From Caulobacteraceae bacterium (GTDB taxonomy: Bacteria > Pseudomonadota > Alphaproteobacteria > Caulobacterales > Caulobacteraceae): DNA of 37,383 nucleotides. The position numbers and the translations under genes were made by a program. Where the stretch lies: positions 1 through 37,383 of the forward strand of contig JAIESL010000027.1 of the NCBI GenBank assembly GCA_019746095.1, given 5' to 3'. The notes under the pieces are model-generated. The model saw only the letters and a program-made list of their open reading frames with translations. It did not search any database and was not told where the DNA came from. Positions 10,960 through 19,249 of the stretch are shown here, piece after piece; position 1 is the first letter of the stretch, and every line of letters starts with the position of its first letter.

Positions 10960-11616
10960 TCAGGACCCGGCCCGGGGCAGCCGCCGTTCGTCCAGCAGGC
11001 TCAACAGCGCCAGACCGGCCACGACCGCCGCCGCAGCCCACAGGGCGGTGACGCCCAGCCTCAGGAACATCAGCGCCCCCAGGGCCCCGCCGGCCGCCAG
11101 ACCGATCCACAGCAGCAGGAAGGGGACCCAGTCCCAGCGCGCGCCGCCATGCAGGGCCGTCGCGATCCGCTGACCCACCCGGACAAGGGTGCCGGTCATA
11201 TAGGTCAGGCCGACCCGCACATCTCCGCCCTTCTGGAACACCGTGTTCTCGACCCCCATGGCCAGCACCACCGGGACCATGCCCGCCAGCGGCCGGCCCG
11301 CCGAAAGCAGACCCGCGCCCAGGGCCAGCAGCATGGCCTCAAGCCCGAGCACGACAGACCGTCTGCCCTCCCCCGCCCGCCGTGCCACCGTCGATCCCAG
11401 CACCACCCCCACCACGAACAGTCCGATCAGGCCCAGCGCCCTCGCGGCCAGGTCCCAGTGGCCCATGGCCACCGCCACACCGAACCGGGTGGAGTTTCCG
11501 CTCATGAAGGAGACGAAGAAGCCGCCCAGGGTCAGGAAGCCGATGGCATCCACATAGCCGGCCAGCGCCGACAGGCCGGCGGCCAGGGCCACGTCGCGAT
11601 GCCGATAGTCCTTCAT
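10960..11616 (-). CDS. DUF1275 (YoaK-type) integral membrane protein
   Basis: 218 residues with about six hydrophobic segments. The family signature AGYVDAIGFLTLGGFFVSFMSGNST is clear, followed by ENTVFQKGGDVRVGLTYMTGTLVRVG, the second conserved block of DUF1275/YoaK proteins. These are inner-membrane proteins of unknown function, sometimes described as transporter-like. ATG 11616 (MKDYRHRD) has GGAGG 8 nt upstream; a GTG two codons earlier is in frame but too close to that site. The ndk gene lies about 90 nt upstream on the same strand, separated by a hairpin, so transcription may be independent or partly read-through. Confidence 0.88.
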   Translation of the reverse strand: MKDYRHRDVALAAGLSALAGYVDAIGFLTLGGFFVSFMSGNSTRFGVAVAMGHWDLAARALGLIGLFVVGVVLGSTVARRAGEGRRSVVLGLEAMLLALGAGLLSAGRPLAGMVPVVLAMGVENTVFQKGGDVRVGLTYMTGTLVRVGQRIATALHGGARWDWVPFLLLWIGLAAGGALGALMFLRLGVTALWAAAAVVAGLALLSLLDERRLPRAGS

Positions 11617-11654
11617 GGGCACGGCCTCCGCATGGCTGGGTCCGGAAACGACTA

Positions 11655-11680
11655 CGGCCGGATCGTTTCCGATCCGGCCG
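11655..11680 (-). terminator. Hairpin downstream of ndk
   Basis: A perfect 10-bp inverted repeat, CGGCCGGATC / GATCCGGCCG, with the 6-nt loop GTTTCC lies 26 nt past the ndk stop and about 40 nt before the DUF1275 start. On the minus strand it is not followed by a long T-run, so it may be a weak terminator or attenuating hairpin rather than a classical intrinsic terminator. Confidence 0.5.
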
Positions 11681-11706
11681 CAGCAGGTCCGACGCTTTCG
11701 CGTGGA

Positions 11707-12126
11707 TCAGCCGACGATCTGGTCGTCGGTGAAGAACTGGGCGATCTCGATGCCGGCGTTCTCGAGGCTGTCCGAACCGTGGACCGAGTTCTCGCCGATC
11801 GACAGGGCGAACAGCTTGCGGATGGTGCCGTCAGCGGCGTCCTTCGGGTTGGTGGCGCCCATGACTTCGCGATAGGCGGCGACGGCGTTCGGGCCTTCCA
11901 GCACCTGCACCACCACCGGCTCGGCGGTCATCTGGCCGACCAGTTCGCCGTAGAAGGGGCGTTCGGCGTGGACTTCGTAGAATTTCTTGGCCTGGGCTTC
12001 GGTCAGATGCACGCGGCGCTGGGCCACGATGCGCAGGCCGGCACCCTCGATCACGGCGTTGATCGCCCCGGTCAGGTTGCGGCGCGTGGCGTCGGGCTTG
12101 ATGATCGAGAAGGTACGTTCGGTCAT
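11707..12126 (-). CDS. ndk: Nucleoside diphosphate kinase
   Basis: 139 residues, normal length. Transfers the gamma phosphate between NTPs and NDPs by a ping-pong mechanism through a phosphohistidine. The N-terminus [17 protein letters not shown] is diagnostic; [11 protein letters not shown] and [15 protein letters not shown] are conserved. The active-site NSVHGSDS carries His116. Start ATG 12126 is chosen over an upstream in-frame extension because it aligns with family starts. A good sigma-70-type promoter lies at 12164-12192 and a hairpin follows the gene. It is divergent from the ABC-F gene. Confidence 0.97.
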   Translation of the reverse strand: MTERTFSIIKPDATRRNLTGAINAVIEGAGLRIVAQRRVHLTEAQAKKFYEVHAERPFYGELVGQMTAEPVVVQVLEGPNAVAAYREVMGATNPKDAADGTIRKLFALSIGENSVHGSDSLENAGIEIAQFFTDDQIVG

Positions 12127-12163
12127 GGGAGTGACTTCTTGTTGGGAGATTGAAGGTCGCGGG

Positions 12164-12192
12164 CTTATAGCGGCGCCCTCCCCGGTTTCCAA
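12164..12192 (-). promoter_or_regulatory. Candidate ndk promoter
   Basis: On the minus strand TTGGAA (12187-12192) and TATAAG (12164-12169) are separated by 17 nt. The extended -10 reads GCTATAAG, matching the Caulobacter GCTANAWC consensus at seven of eight positions. The predicted leader is about 30 nt. This is among the best promoter matches I found. Confidence 0.55.
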
Positions 12193-12270
12193 CCGCCACA
12201 CAATTTTGCCTCTTTCGCGCGCCGCAAGGCGGTTCGATGCCCCAGAGGCCGCCCGAGATTACGACCGACC

Positions 12271-14160
12271 ATGCTCCAGATTACCGACCTGACCTTCAAT
12301 GCCTGGGGCCGCAAATTCCTCGAGGACGCCTCCGTCTCCCTGCCGCCCGGTTCCAAGGTCGGCCTGGTGGGCCGCAACGGCATCGGCAAGTCGACCCTGT
12401 TCAAGCTGATCCTCGGTGAGCTGGCCGCCGGCGGCGACGAGATCAGCCTGCCCAAGACCGCACGCATCGGCTCGGTCGACCAGGAACACCCGGCCACCCC
12501 CGTCAGCGTGCTCGAGACCATCCTCGAGGCCGACGAGGAGCGCCACAGCCTGCTGGGCCGGCTCGAAACCGCCGAGCCGGAGGAGATGGGCGAGATCTGG
12601 ACCCGGTTGATCGAGATCGACGCCGATGCCGCCCCCGCCCGCGCCGCCGAAATCCTCGTCGGCCTCGGCTTCGACCATGAAAACCAGTCGCGGCCGATGT
12701 CGGAATTCTCCGGCGGCTGGCGCATGCGGGTGGCCCTGGCCGCCGCCCTGTTCGCCGAGCCGGACATGCTGCTGCTCGACGAGCCGACCAACTATCTCGA
12801 CCTGGAAGGTGCCCTGTGGCTTGAGGCCCGCCTCAAGAAATACCCGCACACGGCCCTGATCATCTCCCACGACCGCGAGATGCTGAACGAGGTCTGCACC
12901 CACATCCTGCACCTCGCGAACCGCAATCTGACTCTCTACACGGGCAACTACGACCAGTTCGAAAAGGCCCGGGCCGAGAAGGCCCGGCTGCAGCTGTCGG
13001 CCAAGGCCAAGCAGGATGCCGAACGCGCCCACCTCCAGGCCTTCGTCGACCGCTTCAAGGCCAAGGCCTCCAAGGCCGCCCAGGCCCAGTCGCGCATGAA
13101 GCGGCTGGCCAAGATGCAGCCCGTCGCCACCACCATCGAGGAGCGCGTCGCCCCCTTCATCCTGCCCTCGCCGCCGCGCCCCCTCGCCCCGCCCCTTATC
13201 CGGCTGGAGCGGGCCAATGTCGGCTATGAGACCGGCAAGCCGATCCTGCGGAACCTCAACCTGCGCATGGACCTGGACGACCGCATCGGCCTGCTGGGCG
13301 TCAACGGCGCGGGCAAGTCGACCTTCGCCAAGATGATCGCCGGGGCCCTGAACGTGTCGGACGGCGAACTGCACCGCGACCGCAAGATGCGCGTCGGCTG
13401 GTTCCACCAGCACCAGATCGAGGCCATGGACCCCACGGACACGCCGCTGGAGATCATCCGCCGCGCCATGCCCGAGGCCTCGGAGAGCAGCCGCCGCTCG
13501 AAACTGGCCCAGTGGGGACTGGGCTATGAGAAGCAGGAAACCACCGTCGCCAGCCTGTCCGGCGGCGAGCGCGCCCGCCTGCTGCTCAATCAGGTGGCGA
13601 TGGACGCGCCCCACGTCCTGATCCTCGACGAACCGACCAACCACCTCGACATCGACAGCCGCCGGGCCCTGCTCGATGCGCTCAACGACTATTCGGGCGC
13701 CGTCATCCTGATCACCCACGACCGCTCGCTGATGGAGATGGTCGCCGACCGGCTGTGGCTGGCCGCCGACGGCACGGTGAAGCCGTTCGAGGGCGACATG
13801 GACGACTACGCCAAATTCGTCCTCGACCGCGCCAAGGCGGCTGCGGTCAAGCCGAGCCAGATCAAGGAAGAGGCTGTCGCCACCGCAGCGCCCGCCCAGA
13901 ACAACAAGGGCAAGAAGAACGACAAGAGATCCGGCCCTTCGCCCTCGACCCTGCGCCATGCGGTCAAGAAGGCCGAAGAACGTATGGCCCAGCTCACCGC
14001 CGAGATCGCCCGCATCGACGACGACATGGCCAATGCCTCGGTCAGCAATCCCAAGGCCCTGGAAGGCCTGACGCGGGCACGGGCGAAGACGCAGGCAGAT
14101 CTGGATGCGGCGGAGGCGGCCTGGGTGGCGGCGGAAGAGGCGCTGGCGGAGGTGGCCTGA
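12271..14160 (+). CDS. ABC-F family ATPase (translation-associated, YheS/Uup-like)
   Basis: 629 residues: two ABC ATPase domains in one chain and no membrane segments, the hallmark of ABC-F. Domain 1 has Walker [10 protein letters not shown] (34-42), signature SGGWRMR and Walker [15 protein letters not shown]. Domain 2 has [20 protein letters not shown] and [14 protein letters not shown]. The interdomain linker has the charged [25 protein letters not shown] helices that contact the ribosome in ABC-F factors. A basic C-terminal segment ([12 protein letters not shown]) is followed by a coiled-coil-like helix pair ([23 protein letters not shown]), as in Uup and YheS. Family knowledge points to relief of ribosome stalling or assembly; the exact subgroup cannot be fixed by eye. 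Divergent from ndk. Confidence 0.93.
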   Translation: MLQITDLTFNAWGRKFLEDASVSLPPGSKVGLVGRNGIGKSTLFKLILGELAAGGDEISLPKTARIGSVDQEHPATPVSVLETILEADEERHSLLGRLETAEPEEMGEIWTRLIEIDADAAPARAAEILVGLGFDHENQSRPMSEFSGGWRMRVALAAALFAEPDMLLLDEPTNYLDLEGALWLEARLKKYPHTALIISHDREMLNEVCTHILHLANRNLTLYTGNYDQFEKARAEKARLQLSAKAKQDAERAHLQAFVDRFKAKASKAAQAQSRMKRLAKMQPVATTIEERVAPFILPSPPRPLAPPLIRLERANVGYETGKPILRNLNLRMDLDDRIGLLGVNGAGKSTFAKMIAGALNVSDGELHRDRKMRVGWFHQHQIEAMDPTDTPLEIIRRAMPEASESSRRSKLAQWGLGYEKQETTVASLSGGERARLLLNQVAMDAPHVLILDEPTNHLDIDSRRALLDALNDYSGAVILITHDRSLMEMVADRLWLAADGTVKPFEGDMDDYAKFVLDRAKAAAVKPSQIKEEAVATAAPAQNNKGKKNDKRSGPSPSTLRHAVKKAEERMAQLTAEIARIDDDMANASVSNPKALEGLTRARAKTQADLDAAEAAWVAAEEALAEVA

Positions 14161-14287
14161 CCCGCCCGCTCTTTACGTCATCCGGGCGACGGCAGGGGTG
14201 CCCCATATTCGCGTGAAGGGGCCGCCCACAGGCGAAGACGCGTCAGCCTGTGTTTTGCGCCTGAAAATCCGTTCGAAAAACATCGAC

Positions 14288-14316
14288 TTGTCGATTCACC
14301 TGCCCCCGGCTATTAA
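14288..14316 (+). promoter_or_regulatory. Candidate autotransporter promoter with GATTC sites
   Basis: TTGTCG (14288-14293) and TATTAA (14311-14316) are separated by 17 nt; the -10 context GGCTATTAACC resembles the Caulobacter GCTANAWC type with 14-nt spacing. A GATTC (GANTC) overlaps the -35 end at 14293-14297, and a second lies at 14325-14329 near the expected start of transcription. The rest of the 14161-14347 gap shows nothing else I can assign; no clear terminator for the ABC-F gene is visible. Confidence 0.45.
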
Positions 14317-14347
14317 CCGAACAGGATTCTGTCAGGGGGATGTTCAG

Positions 14348-16930
14348 ATGATGTCGGTGGTGTCGCGCCTTTCGGCGCGGTTCGCGGGGTCGGTACGCCG
14401 ACTTTCGGCGGCCCTGTCAGGGCTGTTTGTGGTCTTGCTGGTCGCGGCGGCCCTGCCCGGCGCGGCGTCGGCCCAGGGCGCAGAAACCCGTACGATCAAC
14501 GGCACGTTCAGCTCGGGCGGCACAATTTCGGGTACCTATGTCTACGACACGGTCACCGGTCTGGTCTCCGGCGTGAACATTGCCCTGTCGGCTGATGCAG
14601 CCGCTCCGGCTGTCGTGATGGTCTCCGGCCACAGATGGAACGCTACGGATTTTGTATTCTGCGACCAAGCGCCCTGCACCCTGCCCTCCACCTATCTCTA
14701 TGTGGCCAGTGCGCTCACCGGAACCGCCTCCTCGACCCTGTTTTCGGGATTGTGCGTGTCAATCGGCGCGGGCCCGGGTGGCGCGGGCACCGGCTGCAAC
14801 GGCGGCGGCGTTCAGTATCGCGGAGGAAACTACAGCCAGACGAGCGGGCCGGTCATCGCCCTTTCGCCGACGTCTCTGTCCAACGGCACGGTGGCTTCCG
14901 CCTACAGCCAGACCCTGACCGCCACGGGCGGGACGGCTCCCTACAGCTTCACCCGTGACAGCGGCACCCTGCCGGCCGGGTTGACCCTCAACACCAACGG
15001 CACGCTCTCGGGCACGCCGACGGCGGGCGGGACCTTCAACTTCACCGTCCGGGCCACGGACGCGGCCAGCCAGAGCGCCACCCAGGCCTATACCCTGACC
15101 ATCGCGGCCCCGACCGTGACGGCGACCAATACGGTTCCGGCCGGACGCCGCGGCTTTGCCTACAGCCAGACCCTGACCGGCTCTGGCGGCACGGGCCCCT
15201 ACAGCTTCGCCCTGGACTCGGGCGCCCTGCCGGCGGGGATCACCCTGTCGTCGACGGGTGTGCTCTCGGGCACGCCGACGGTGGTCGGCAGCTTCCCGAT
15301 CGGGGTGCGGGTGACCGACTCCTCGACCGGCACCGGGCCCTATTCCTCGGTCGTCAACCTGACCCTGGTGGTCAATGCCGCGGCCATTGCCGTGACCCCG
15401 ACCAGCCTGCCCAGTGTGATCGTCGGCCTGCCCTATGAGCAGACCCTGTCGGCCACCGGCGGCGCGGGCGCCTACAGCTATGCCGTCACGGCCGGTGCCC
15501 TGCCGACCGGGATCATCCTGATCCCGAACGGGGCCGGTGCCGGTCGCGTTGTGGGCACGGCCTCTTCGGTGGGCACCTTCGGCTTCACCGTCACGGCCAC
15601 GGACGCCTTCGGCAACACGGGTTCGGTGGCCCTGACCATCGCCGTGACCGCCCGTCCCGATCCGTCCCGTGACCCCGAGGTCCGGGGCCTGAACTCGGCC
15701 CAGGAAGAGTCGACCCGTCGCCTCGTCGAGGCCCAGATCAGCAACTTCACCAACCGGCTGGAGCGCCTGCGCGACGGTCGTGCCCAGGACCGGGCCATGG
15801 ACATCCGGGTGACCTCGGCCCTGGCCGGCGGTTGGCAGGGCGGCCCTTCGGCGGGCCTGTCCCAGCGCCTCGGTGTGGCGGGCGGTATCGAGACCGCCGA
15901 TCCGCTGCGGGCCGAGGTGGCGGCCATGCGCTTCGCCCCCATGGGTCTGGATACGGGTGACCGTATCGGCGGCGGCGCGGGTCCGGTCTCCGGCTTCGGC
16001 GGCCTCGGCCTGGCCTCGACGGCCATCAGCTCCGGTAACGGTGCCCTCGGCACCTCGGCGGCCGGAGCGAACGGCACGGCGGCTGAGTCTGCCACGTCCG
16101 GCGGCCTGCGCCTCTGGACCGGCGGTGCCATCACCGTGGGCCGCCGCAATGCGACCCCGGATCAGTCCAAGCTGTCGATCTCCAGCCAGGGCCTGAGCGC
16201 AGGTCTCGACTTCGCGGTCAATGACCGTCTCGATCTCGGCTTCGGTGTCGGCTACGGCGCCGAGGAGACCGAAGTCGGAACGCGGGACTCCAGCGCCGAC
16301 ACGACCAGCCTGGTCGGGGTGGTCTATGCCAGCTTCCGCCCGACCGACGGTGTCTATCTGGACGCCATGCTGGGCCAGGGCTCGCTGTCCTACGACCTGA
16401 CCCGCCGGGTGACCTTCGACAACAGCCTGGTGTTCGGCGAGCGGGACGGCGACATGCTGTTCGGTTCGATCGGCCTCGGCTTCGACCGGGCCATGGCCTC
16501 GGGACGGCTGAGCACCTACGGCCGGCTCGACGCGATGAACGCCGATCTGGACGCCTATACCGAGACGGGCTCCCGCTTCTGGGCGCTCAACTACGACGCC
16601 CGCGAGATCGACTCTCTCCAGGGTGCCCTCGGCATGCGCTATGCCGTCAGCCGGGTCGATCGTGACCGGACCTGGCGTTCGACCATCCGGGCGGAATGGC
16701 GCCAGGAACTGGGAGACGGCAGTGACCAGGTCCTGCGCTACGCCGACCTCCTGACCGGCCCGAGCTATACGATCGGCTCGACCGGCTGGGATCGTGGCCT
16801 GCTGGATGTCGGTGTCGGCATCGGCATGGACACGGCCAATGGCTGGACCGCCGACGTCGAGCTCGGAGCCCAGGTGCAGGAAGACCAGACGCTCACCACC
16901 GCAAGGCTGTTGATCGCCCGGCGCTTCTGA
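14348..16930 (+). CDS. Autotransporter with three Ig-like (He_PIG-type) repeats
   Basis: 860 residues, predicted type V secreted outer-membrane protein. An extended signal peptide (charged residues 7-19, hydrophobic core 21-38) ends at ASA, near residue 42. Residues about 47-165 form a beta-rich Cys-containing domain (GTFSSGGTISGTYVYDTVTG; FCDQAPC, GLC, GCNGG) of a type I associate with extracellular PEP-CTERM-like proteins. Three Ig-like repeats of about 86 residues follow, from about 169 to 435, each with an AYSQTL or PYEQTL strand, GGTAPYSF-like turn, G-LP-G-h, and LSGTPT or VVGTAS. A helical linker (QISNFTNRLERLRDG) and a Gly/Ala-rich stretch lead to a beta-barrel (about 590-860) ending in ARRF with the terminal Phe. 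Start MMSVVSRL is used because the upstream frame is non-homologous. Host or surface ligand unknown. Confidence 0.85.
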   Translation: MMSVVSRLSARFAGSVRRLSAALSGLFVVLLVAAALPGAASAQGAETRTINGTFSSGGTISGTYVYDTVTGLVSGVNIALSADAAAPAVVMVSGHRWNATDFVFCDQAPCTLPSTYLYVASALTGTASSTLFSGLCVSIGAGPGGAGTGCNGGGVQYRGGNYSQTSGPVIALSPTSLSNGTVASAYSQTLTATGGTAPYSFTRDSGTLPAGLTLNTNGTLSGTPTAGGTFNFTVRATDAASQSATQAYTLTIAAPTVTATNTVPAGRRGFAYSQTLTGSGGTGPYSFALDSGALPAGITLSSTGVLSGTPTVVGSFPIGVRVTDSSTGTGPYSSVVNLTLVVNAAAIAVTPTSLPSVIVGLPYEQTLSATGGAGAYSYAVTAGALPTGIILIPNGAGAGRVVGTASSVGTFGFTVTATDAFGNTGSVALTIAVTARPDPSRDPEVRGLNSAQEESTRRLVEAQISNFTNRLERLRDGRAQDRAMDIRVTSALAGGWQGGPSAGLSQRLGVAGGIETADPLRAEVAAMRFAPMGLDTGDRIGGGAGPVSGFGGLGLASTAISSGNGALGTSAAGANGTAAESATSGGLRLWTGGAITVGRRNATPDQSKLSISSQGLSAGLDFAVNDRLDLGFGVGYGAEETEVGTRDSSADTTSLVGVVYASFRPTDGVYLDAMLGQGSLSYDLTRRVTFDNSLVFGERDGDMLFGSIGLGFDRAMASGRLSTYGRLDAMNADLDAYTETGSRFWALNYDAREIDSLQGALGMRYAVSRVDRDRTWRSTIRAEWRQELGDGSDQVLRYADLLTGPSYTIGSTGWDRGLLDVGVGIGMDTANGWTADVELGAQVQEDQTLTTARLLIARRF
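14900..15179 (+). repeat. Near-identical DNA in Ig-like repeats 1 and 2
   Basis: A 22-nt identical block (14900-14921 and 15158-15179, encoding AYSQTLT) recurs at a spacing of 258 nt, which is 86 codons. A second shared block encoding LSGTPT recurs at about 15005 and 15263. Repeat 3 is more divergent. This supports duplication of the Ig unit within the gene. Confidence 0.7.
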
Positions 16931-16952
16931 TCTGAAGCCACCACAACGACCG

Positions 16953-16978
16953 GGCCGGCGGGGGAAACCCCGCCGGCC
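16953..16978 (+). terminator. Intrinsic-type terminator after the autotransporter
   Basis: A perfect 11-bp GC stem, GGCCGGCGGGG / CCCCGCCGGCC, is capped by a GAAA tetraloop and followed by TTGTC. It lies 22 nt past the autotransporter stop. The T-run is short but the hairpin is strong. Confidence 0.75.
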
Positions 16979-17090
16979 TTGTCAATTCCGGCACAGGCTC
17001 AAGGGGAAGACCCCGGTCCCGAGGGTGAGCGACGGTCGGGGGAGCAAATGAGTTCTTCCCGTCGGCGGAAAGCGCCATACTTGCGAATCC

Positions 17091-18968
17091 ATGCCCATCC
17101 GCCGCCTCCCCCCTGAAACCGTCAACCGCATCGCCGCCGGCGAGGTGGTCGAACGCCCGGCCAGCGCCATCAAGGAACTGGTCGAGAATGCGCTCGACGC
17201 GGGCGCGACCCGGATCGAGATCCAGGCCGACGGCGGGGGGCTGACCCGCATCCTGATCGCCGACGACGGCCACGGCATGGCGGCGGACCAGCTGGCCCTG
17301 GCGGTCGAGCGGCACGCCACCTCCAAGCTGGAGGCCGACGACGCCGGCGATGTCGACCTGCTGCGCATCTCGACCCTCGGCTTCCGCGGCGAGGCCCTGC
17401 CCTCGATCGGCTCGGTGGCGCGGCTGACGATCACCAGTCGCCCGCGTGAAGGCGGTGACGCCCACCAGATCACCGTCGAGGGCGGCGACCAGCGCCCGGT
17501 CGCCCCGGCCGGCTTCCCCGGTCCGCACGGGGCCCGCGTCGAGGTGCGGGACCTGTTCTACGCCACCCCGGCCCGGCTGAAATTCATGAAGTCCGAGCGG
17601 TCCGAGGCCATGGCCATCTCGGAAGAGATCAAACGCCAGGCCATGGCGCATGAGGGCGTGGCCTTCACCCTCGACCTCGATGGCAAGACCACCCTGCGCC
17701 TGCCCGCCGAACATCCGGGCGACGCCGGGCGGCTGAAGCGGCTGGCGGCCCTTCTGGGTCGCGATTTCGAGGCCAATGCCCTGCTGATCGACCAGGCGCG
17801 CGACAACGTCCGCCTCACCGGCTACGCGGGACTGCCGACCTATTCACGCGGCAACGCCGGCCACCAGTATCTGTTCGTCAACGGCCGTCCGGTGAAGGAC
17901 CGGCTGCTGCAGGGGGCCCTGCGCGGGGCCTATGCCGACTTCCTCGCCCGCGACCGGCATCCGGCGGCGGTGCTGTTCCTCGAGATCGACCCGCTCTACG
18001 TCGACGTCAACGTCCATCCGGCCAAGGCCGAGGTGCGCTTCCGCGACCCGGCGCTGGTGCGCGGCCTGATCGTCGGGGCGCTGCGGCATGCCCTCGCCGC
18101 CGCCGGGCACCGCGCCTCGACCACAGTGGCGGCCGATGCGCTCGCGGGGTTCACCGCCCACACCGGCTTGCCGGGGGTCGAGGGTCGAGGGTCGAGGGTC
18201 GAGGGCCTCGGCGGCGGCGCCGGCTGGTCTGGCTGGCAAGGCTGGGCCGCCCCCGCCACCCAGGCCGCCCAGATCATCCCCGGCCTGAACGAACGCTCGG
18301 CCAGGGTGGAACCGGGTTTCGACCCCGCTGACTTCGACCCTCGACCCTCGACCGTTGACCCTCAAGTCGGCGTGGCCGACCTGATCGACTTCCCCCTCGG
18401 TGCCGCCCGGGCCCAGTTGCACGGCACCTATATCGTCGCCCAGACCCGCGACGGCCTCGTCGTCGTCGACCAGCACGCGGCCCATGAGCGGCTCGTCTAT
18501 GAGCGGATGAAGGGGCAGATGGCGCGGGGCTCGGTCACGCGGCAGGCCCTGTTGACTCCGGAAGTGGTCGAACTGGACCCCGCCGAAGCCGAACGCGTCT
18601 CGGCCCGCGCCGAGGAACTGGCGGAACTGGGCCTGATCGTCGAGGCATTCGGTGCCGGGGCCGTGCTGGTGCGCGAAACCCCCGCCCTGCTCGGCGACAC
18701 CGACGTCCAGGGCCTGATCCGCGACATCGCCGACGACCTGGCCGAGCACGGTGCAGCCCTGGCCCTGTCCGAGCGTCTGGGTGAGGTCTGCGGCACCATG
18801 GCCTGTCACGGCAGCGTCCGCGCCGGTCGGGTGCTGTCAGCCCCCGAGATGAACGCCCTGCTGCGCGAGATGGAGGCGACCCCCCACTCGGGCCAGTGCA
18901 ACCACGGCCGCCCCACCTATGTGGAGCTCAAACTGGCGGATCTCGAGAAGCTGTTCGGGCGGCGCTGA
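17091..18968 (+). CDS. mutL: DNA mismatch repair protein MutL (endonuclease type)
   Basis: 625 residues. The N-terminal GHKL ATPase has [40 protein letters not shown] and [13 protein letters not shown], followed by the transducer domain with FVNGRPVKD and [14 protein letters not shown] up to about residue 335. A Gly/Pro-rich linker (about 355-430) follows. The C-terminal dimerisation domain has the nicking-endonuclease motif [12 protein letters not shown] starting at Asp460, ACHGSVRAG and CNHGRP (Cys603). These metal-site motifs mark the MutH-independent MutL type that nicks the nascent strand itself. The linker is encoded partly by GGGTCGA heptamers (18175-18202) and their inverted counterpart (18334-18361). 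Start ATG 17091 begins the canonical [18 protein letters not shown]; a GAATC site ends 1 nt before it. Confidence 0.97.
   Translation: MPIRRLPPETVNRIAAGEVVERPASAIKELVENALDAGATRIEIQADGGGLTRILIADDGHGMAADQLALAVERHATSKLEADDAGDVDLLRISTLGFRGEALPSIGSVARLTITSRPREGGDAHQITVEGGDQRPVAPAGFPGPHGARVEVRDLFYATPARLKFMKSERSEAMAISEEIKRQAMAHEGVAFTLDLDGKTTLRLPAEHPGDAGRLKRLAALLGRDFEANALLIDQARDNVRLTGYAGLPTYSRGNAGHQYLFVNGRPVKDRLLQGALRGAYADFLARDRHPAAVLFLEIDPLYVDVNVHPAKAEVRFRDPALVRGLIVGALRHALAAAGHRASTTVAADALAGFTAHTGLPGVEGRGSRVEGLGGGAGWSGWQGWAAPATQAAQIIPGLNERSARVEPGFDPADFDPRPSTVDPQVGVADLIDFPLGAARAQLHGTYIVAQTRDGLVVVDQHAAHERLVYERMKGQMARGSVTRQALLTPEVVELDPAEAERVSARAEELAELGLIVEAFGAGAVLVRETPALLGDTDVQGLIRDIADDLAEHGAALALSERLGEVCGTMACHGSVRAGRVLSAPEMNALLREMEATPHSGQCNHGRPTYVELKLADLEKLFGRR
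18175..18202. repeat. Four tandem GGGTCGA heptamers inside mutL
   Basis: Four perfect copies of GGGTCGA followed by GGG, within the interdomain linker codons of mutL (encoding roughly [10 protein letters not shown]). It pairs with the inverted array at 18334-18361, about 131 nt downstream. Confidence 0.9.
18334..18361. repeat. Inverted heptamer array (TCGACCC) inside mutL
   Basis: TCGACCC twice, then TCGACCG and TTGACCC: four units that are the reverse complement of the 18175-18202 array with two mismatches. An extra partial unit (TTCGACCCC) sits at about 18318. Together the arrays form an imperfect 28-nt inverted repeat within the coding frame. Confidence 0.85.
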
Positions 18969-18970
18969 CC

Positions 18971-19162
18971 CTAGGAGGCCGCGGCGGGCAGGCAGATTTC
19001 AATGACCCGGCTGACCACCGGGGTCTGCCGCAACGAACCCAGGATCGGATCTTTCTCCGGCGGAACCATCAGCAGCAGAAACAGCACCGCGGACTGGACC
19101 ACGACGACCAGGGCCAGGAGGCTGATCAGGGCGGGTGACATACCGAATCGTCGGGTGCGCAT
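18971..19162 (-). CDS. Small single-pass membrane protein
   Basis: 63 residues, not recognised. MRTRRFGMSPALISLLALV begins a basic N-terminus and a single long hydrophobic segment (about 10-32), followed by a short polar tail ending VSRVIEICLPAAAS with one Cys. The basic residues before the segment favour N-in, C-out topology. GGAGG with a 5-nt spacer before ATG 19162 is an excellent ribosome site and the main reason to believe this short gene; the in-frame upstream ATG at 19213 lacks one. It is convergent with mutL (2 nt between stops) and lies downstream of the kelch gene on the same strand (87 nt). Confidence 0.7.
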   Translation of the reverse strand: MRTRRFGMSPALISLLALVVVVQSAVLFLLLMVPPEKDPILGSLRQTPVVSRVIEICLPAAAS

Positions 19163-19249
19163 GGGACCTCCAGTCGGGCGCGCCAACGGTATGGCAAAGG
19201 CCGCGCGGGCCACAAGTCTACGGAAGCTGACGACCTGCGCGGGTCCCGG

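Noticed and set aside
11655..11680. Riboswitch or attenuator between ndk and the DUF1275 gene
   Set aside because: Only a simple hairpin is visible; no ligand-binding architecture, alternative pairing or leader peptide could be identified.
12259..13959. 566-codon open frame antisense to the ABC-F gene
   Set aside because: The ABC-F motifs on the other strand are complete; the antisense product has no recognisable domain.
14311..14330. CtrA binding site (TTAA-N7-TTAA) at the autotransporter promoter
   Set aside because: Only one half (TTAACC) is present; the second TTAA at the required spacing is absent, so it is not annotated as a site.
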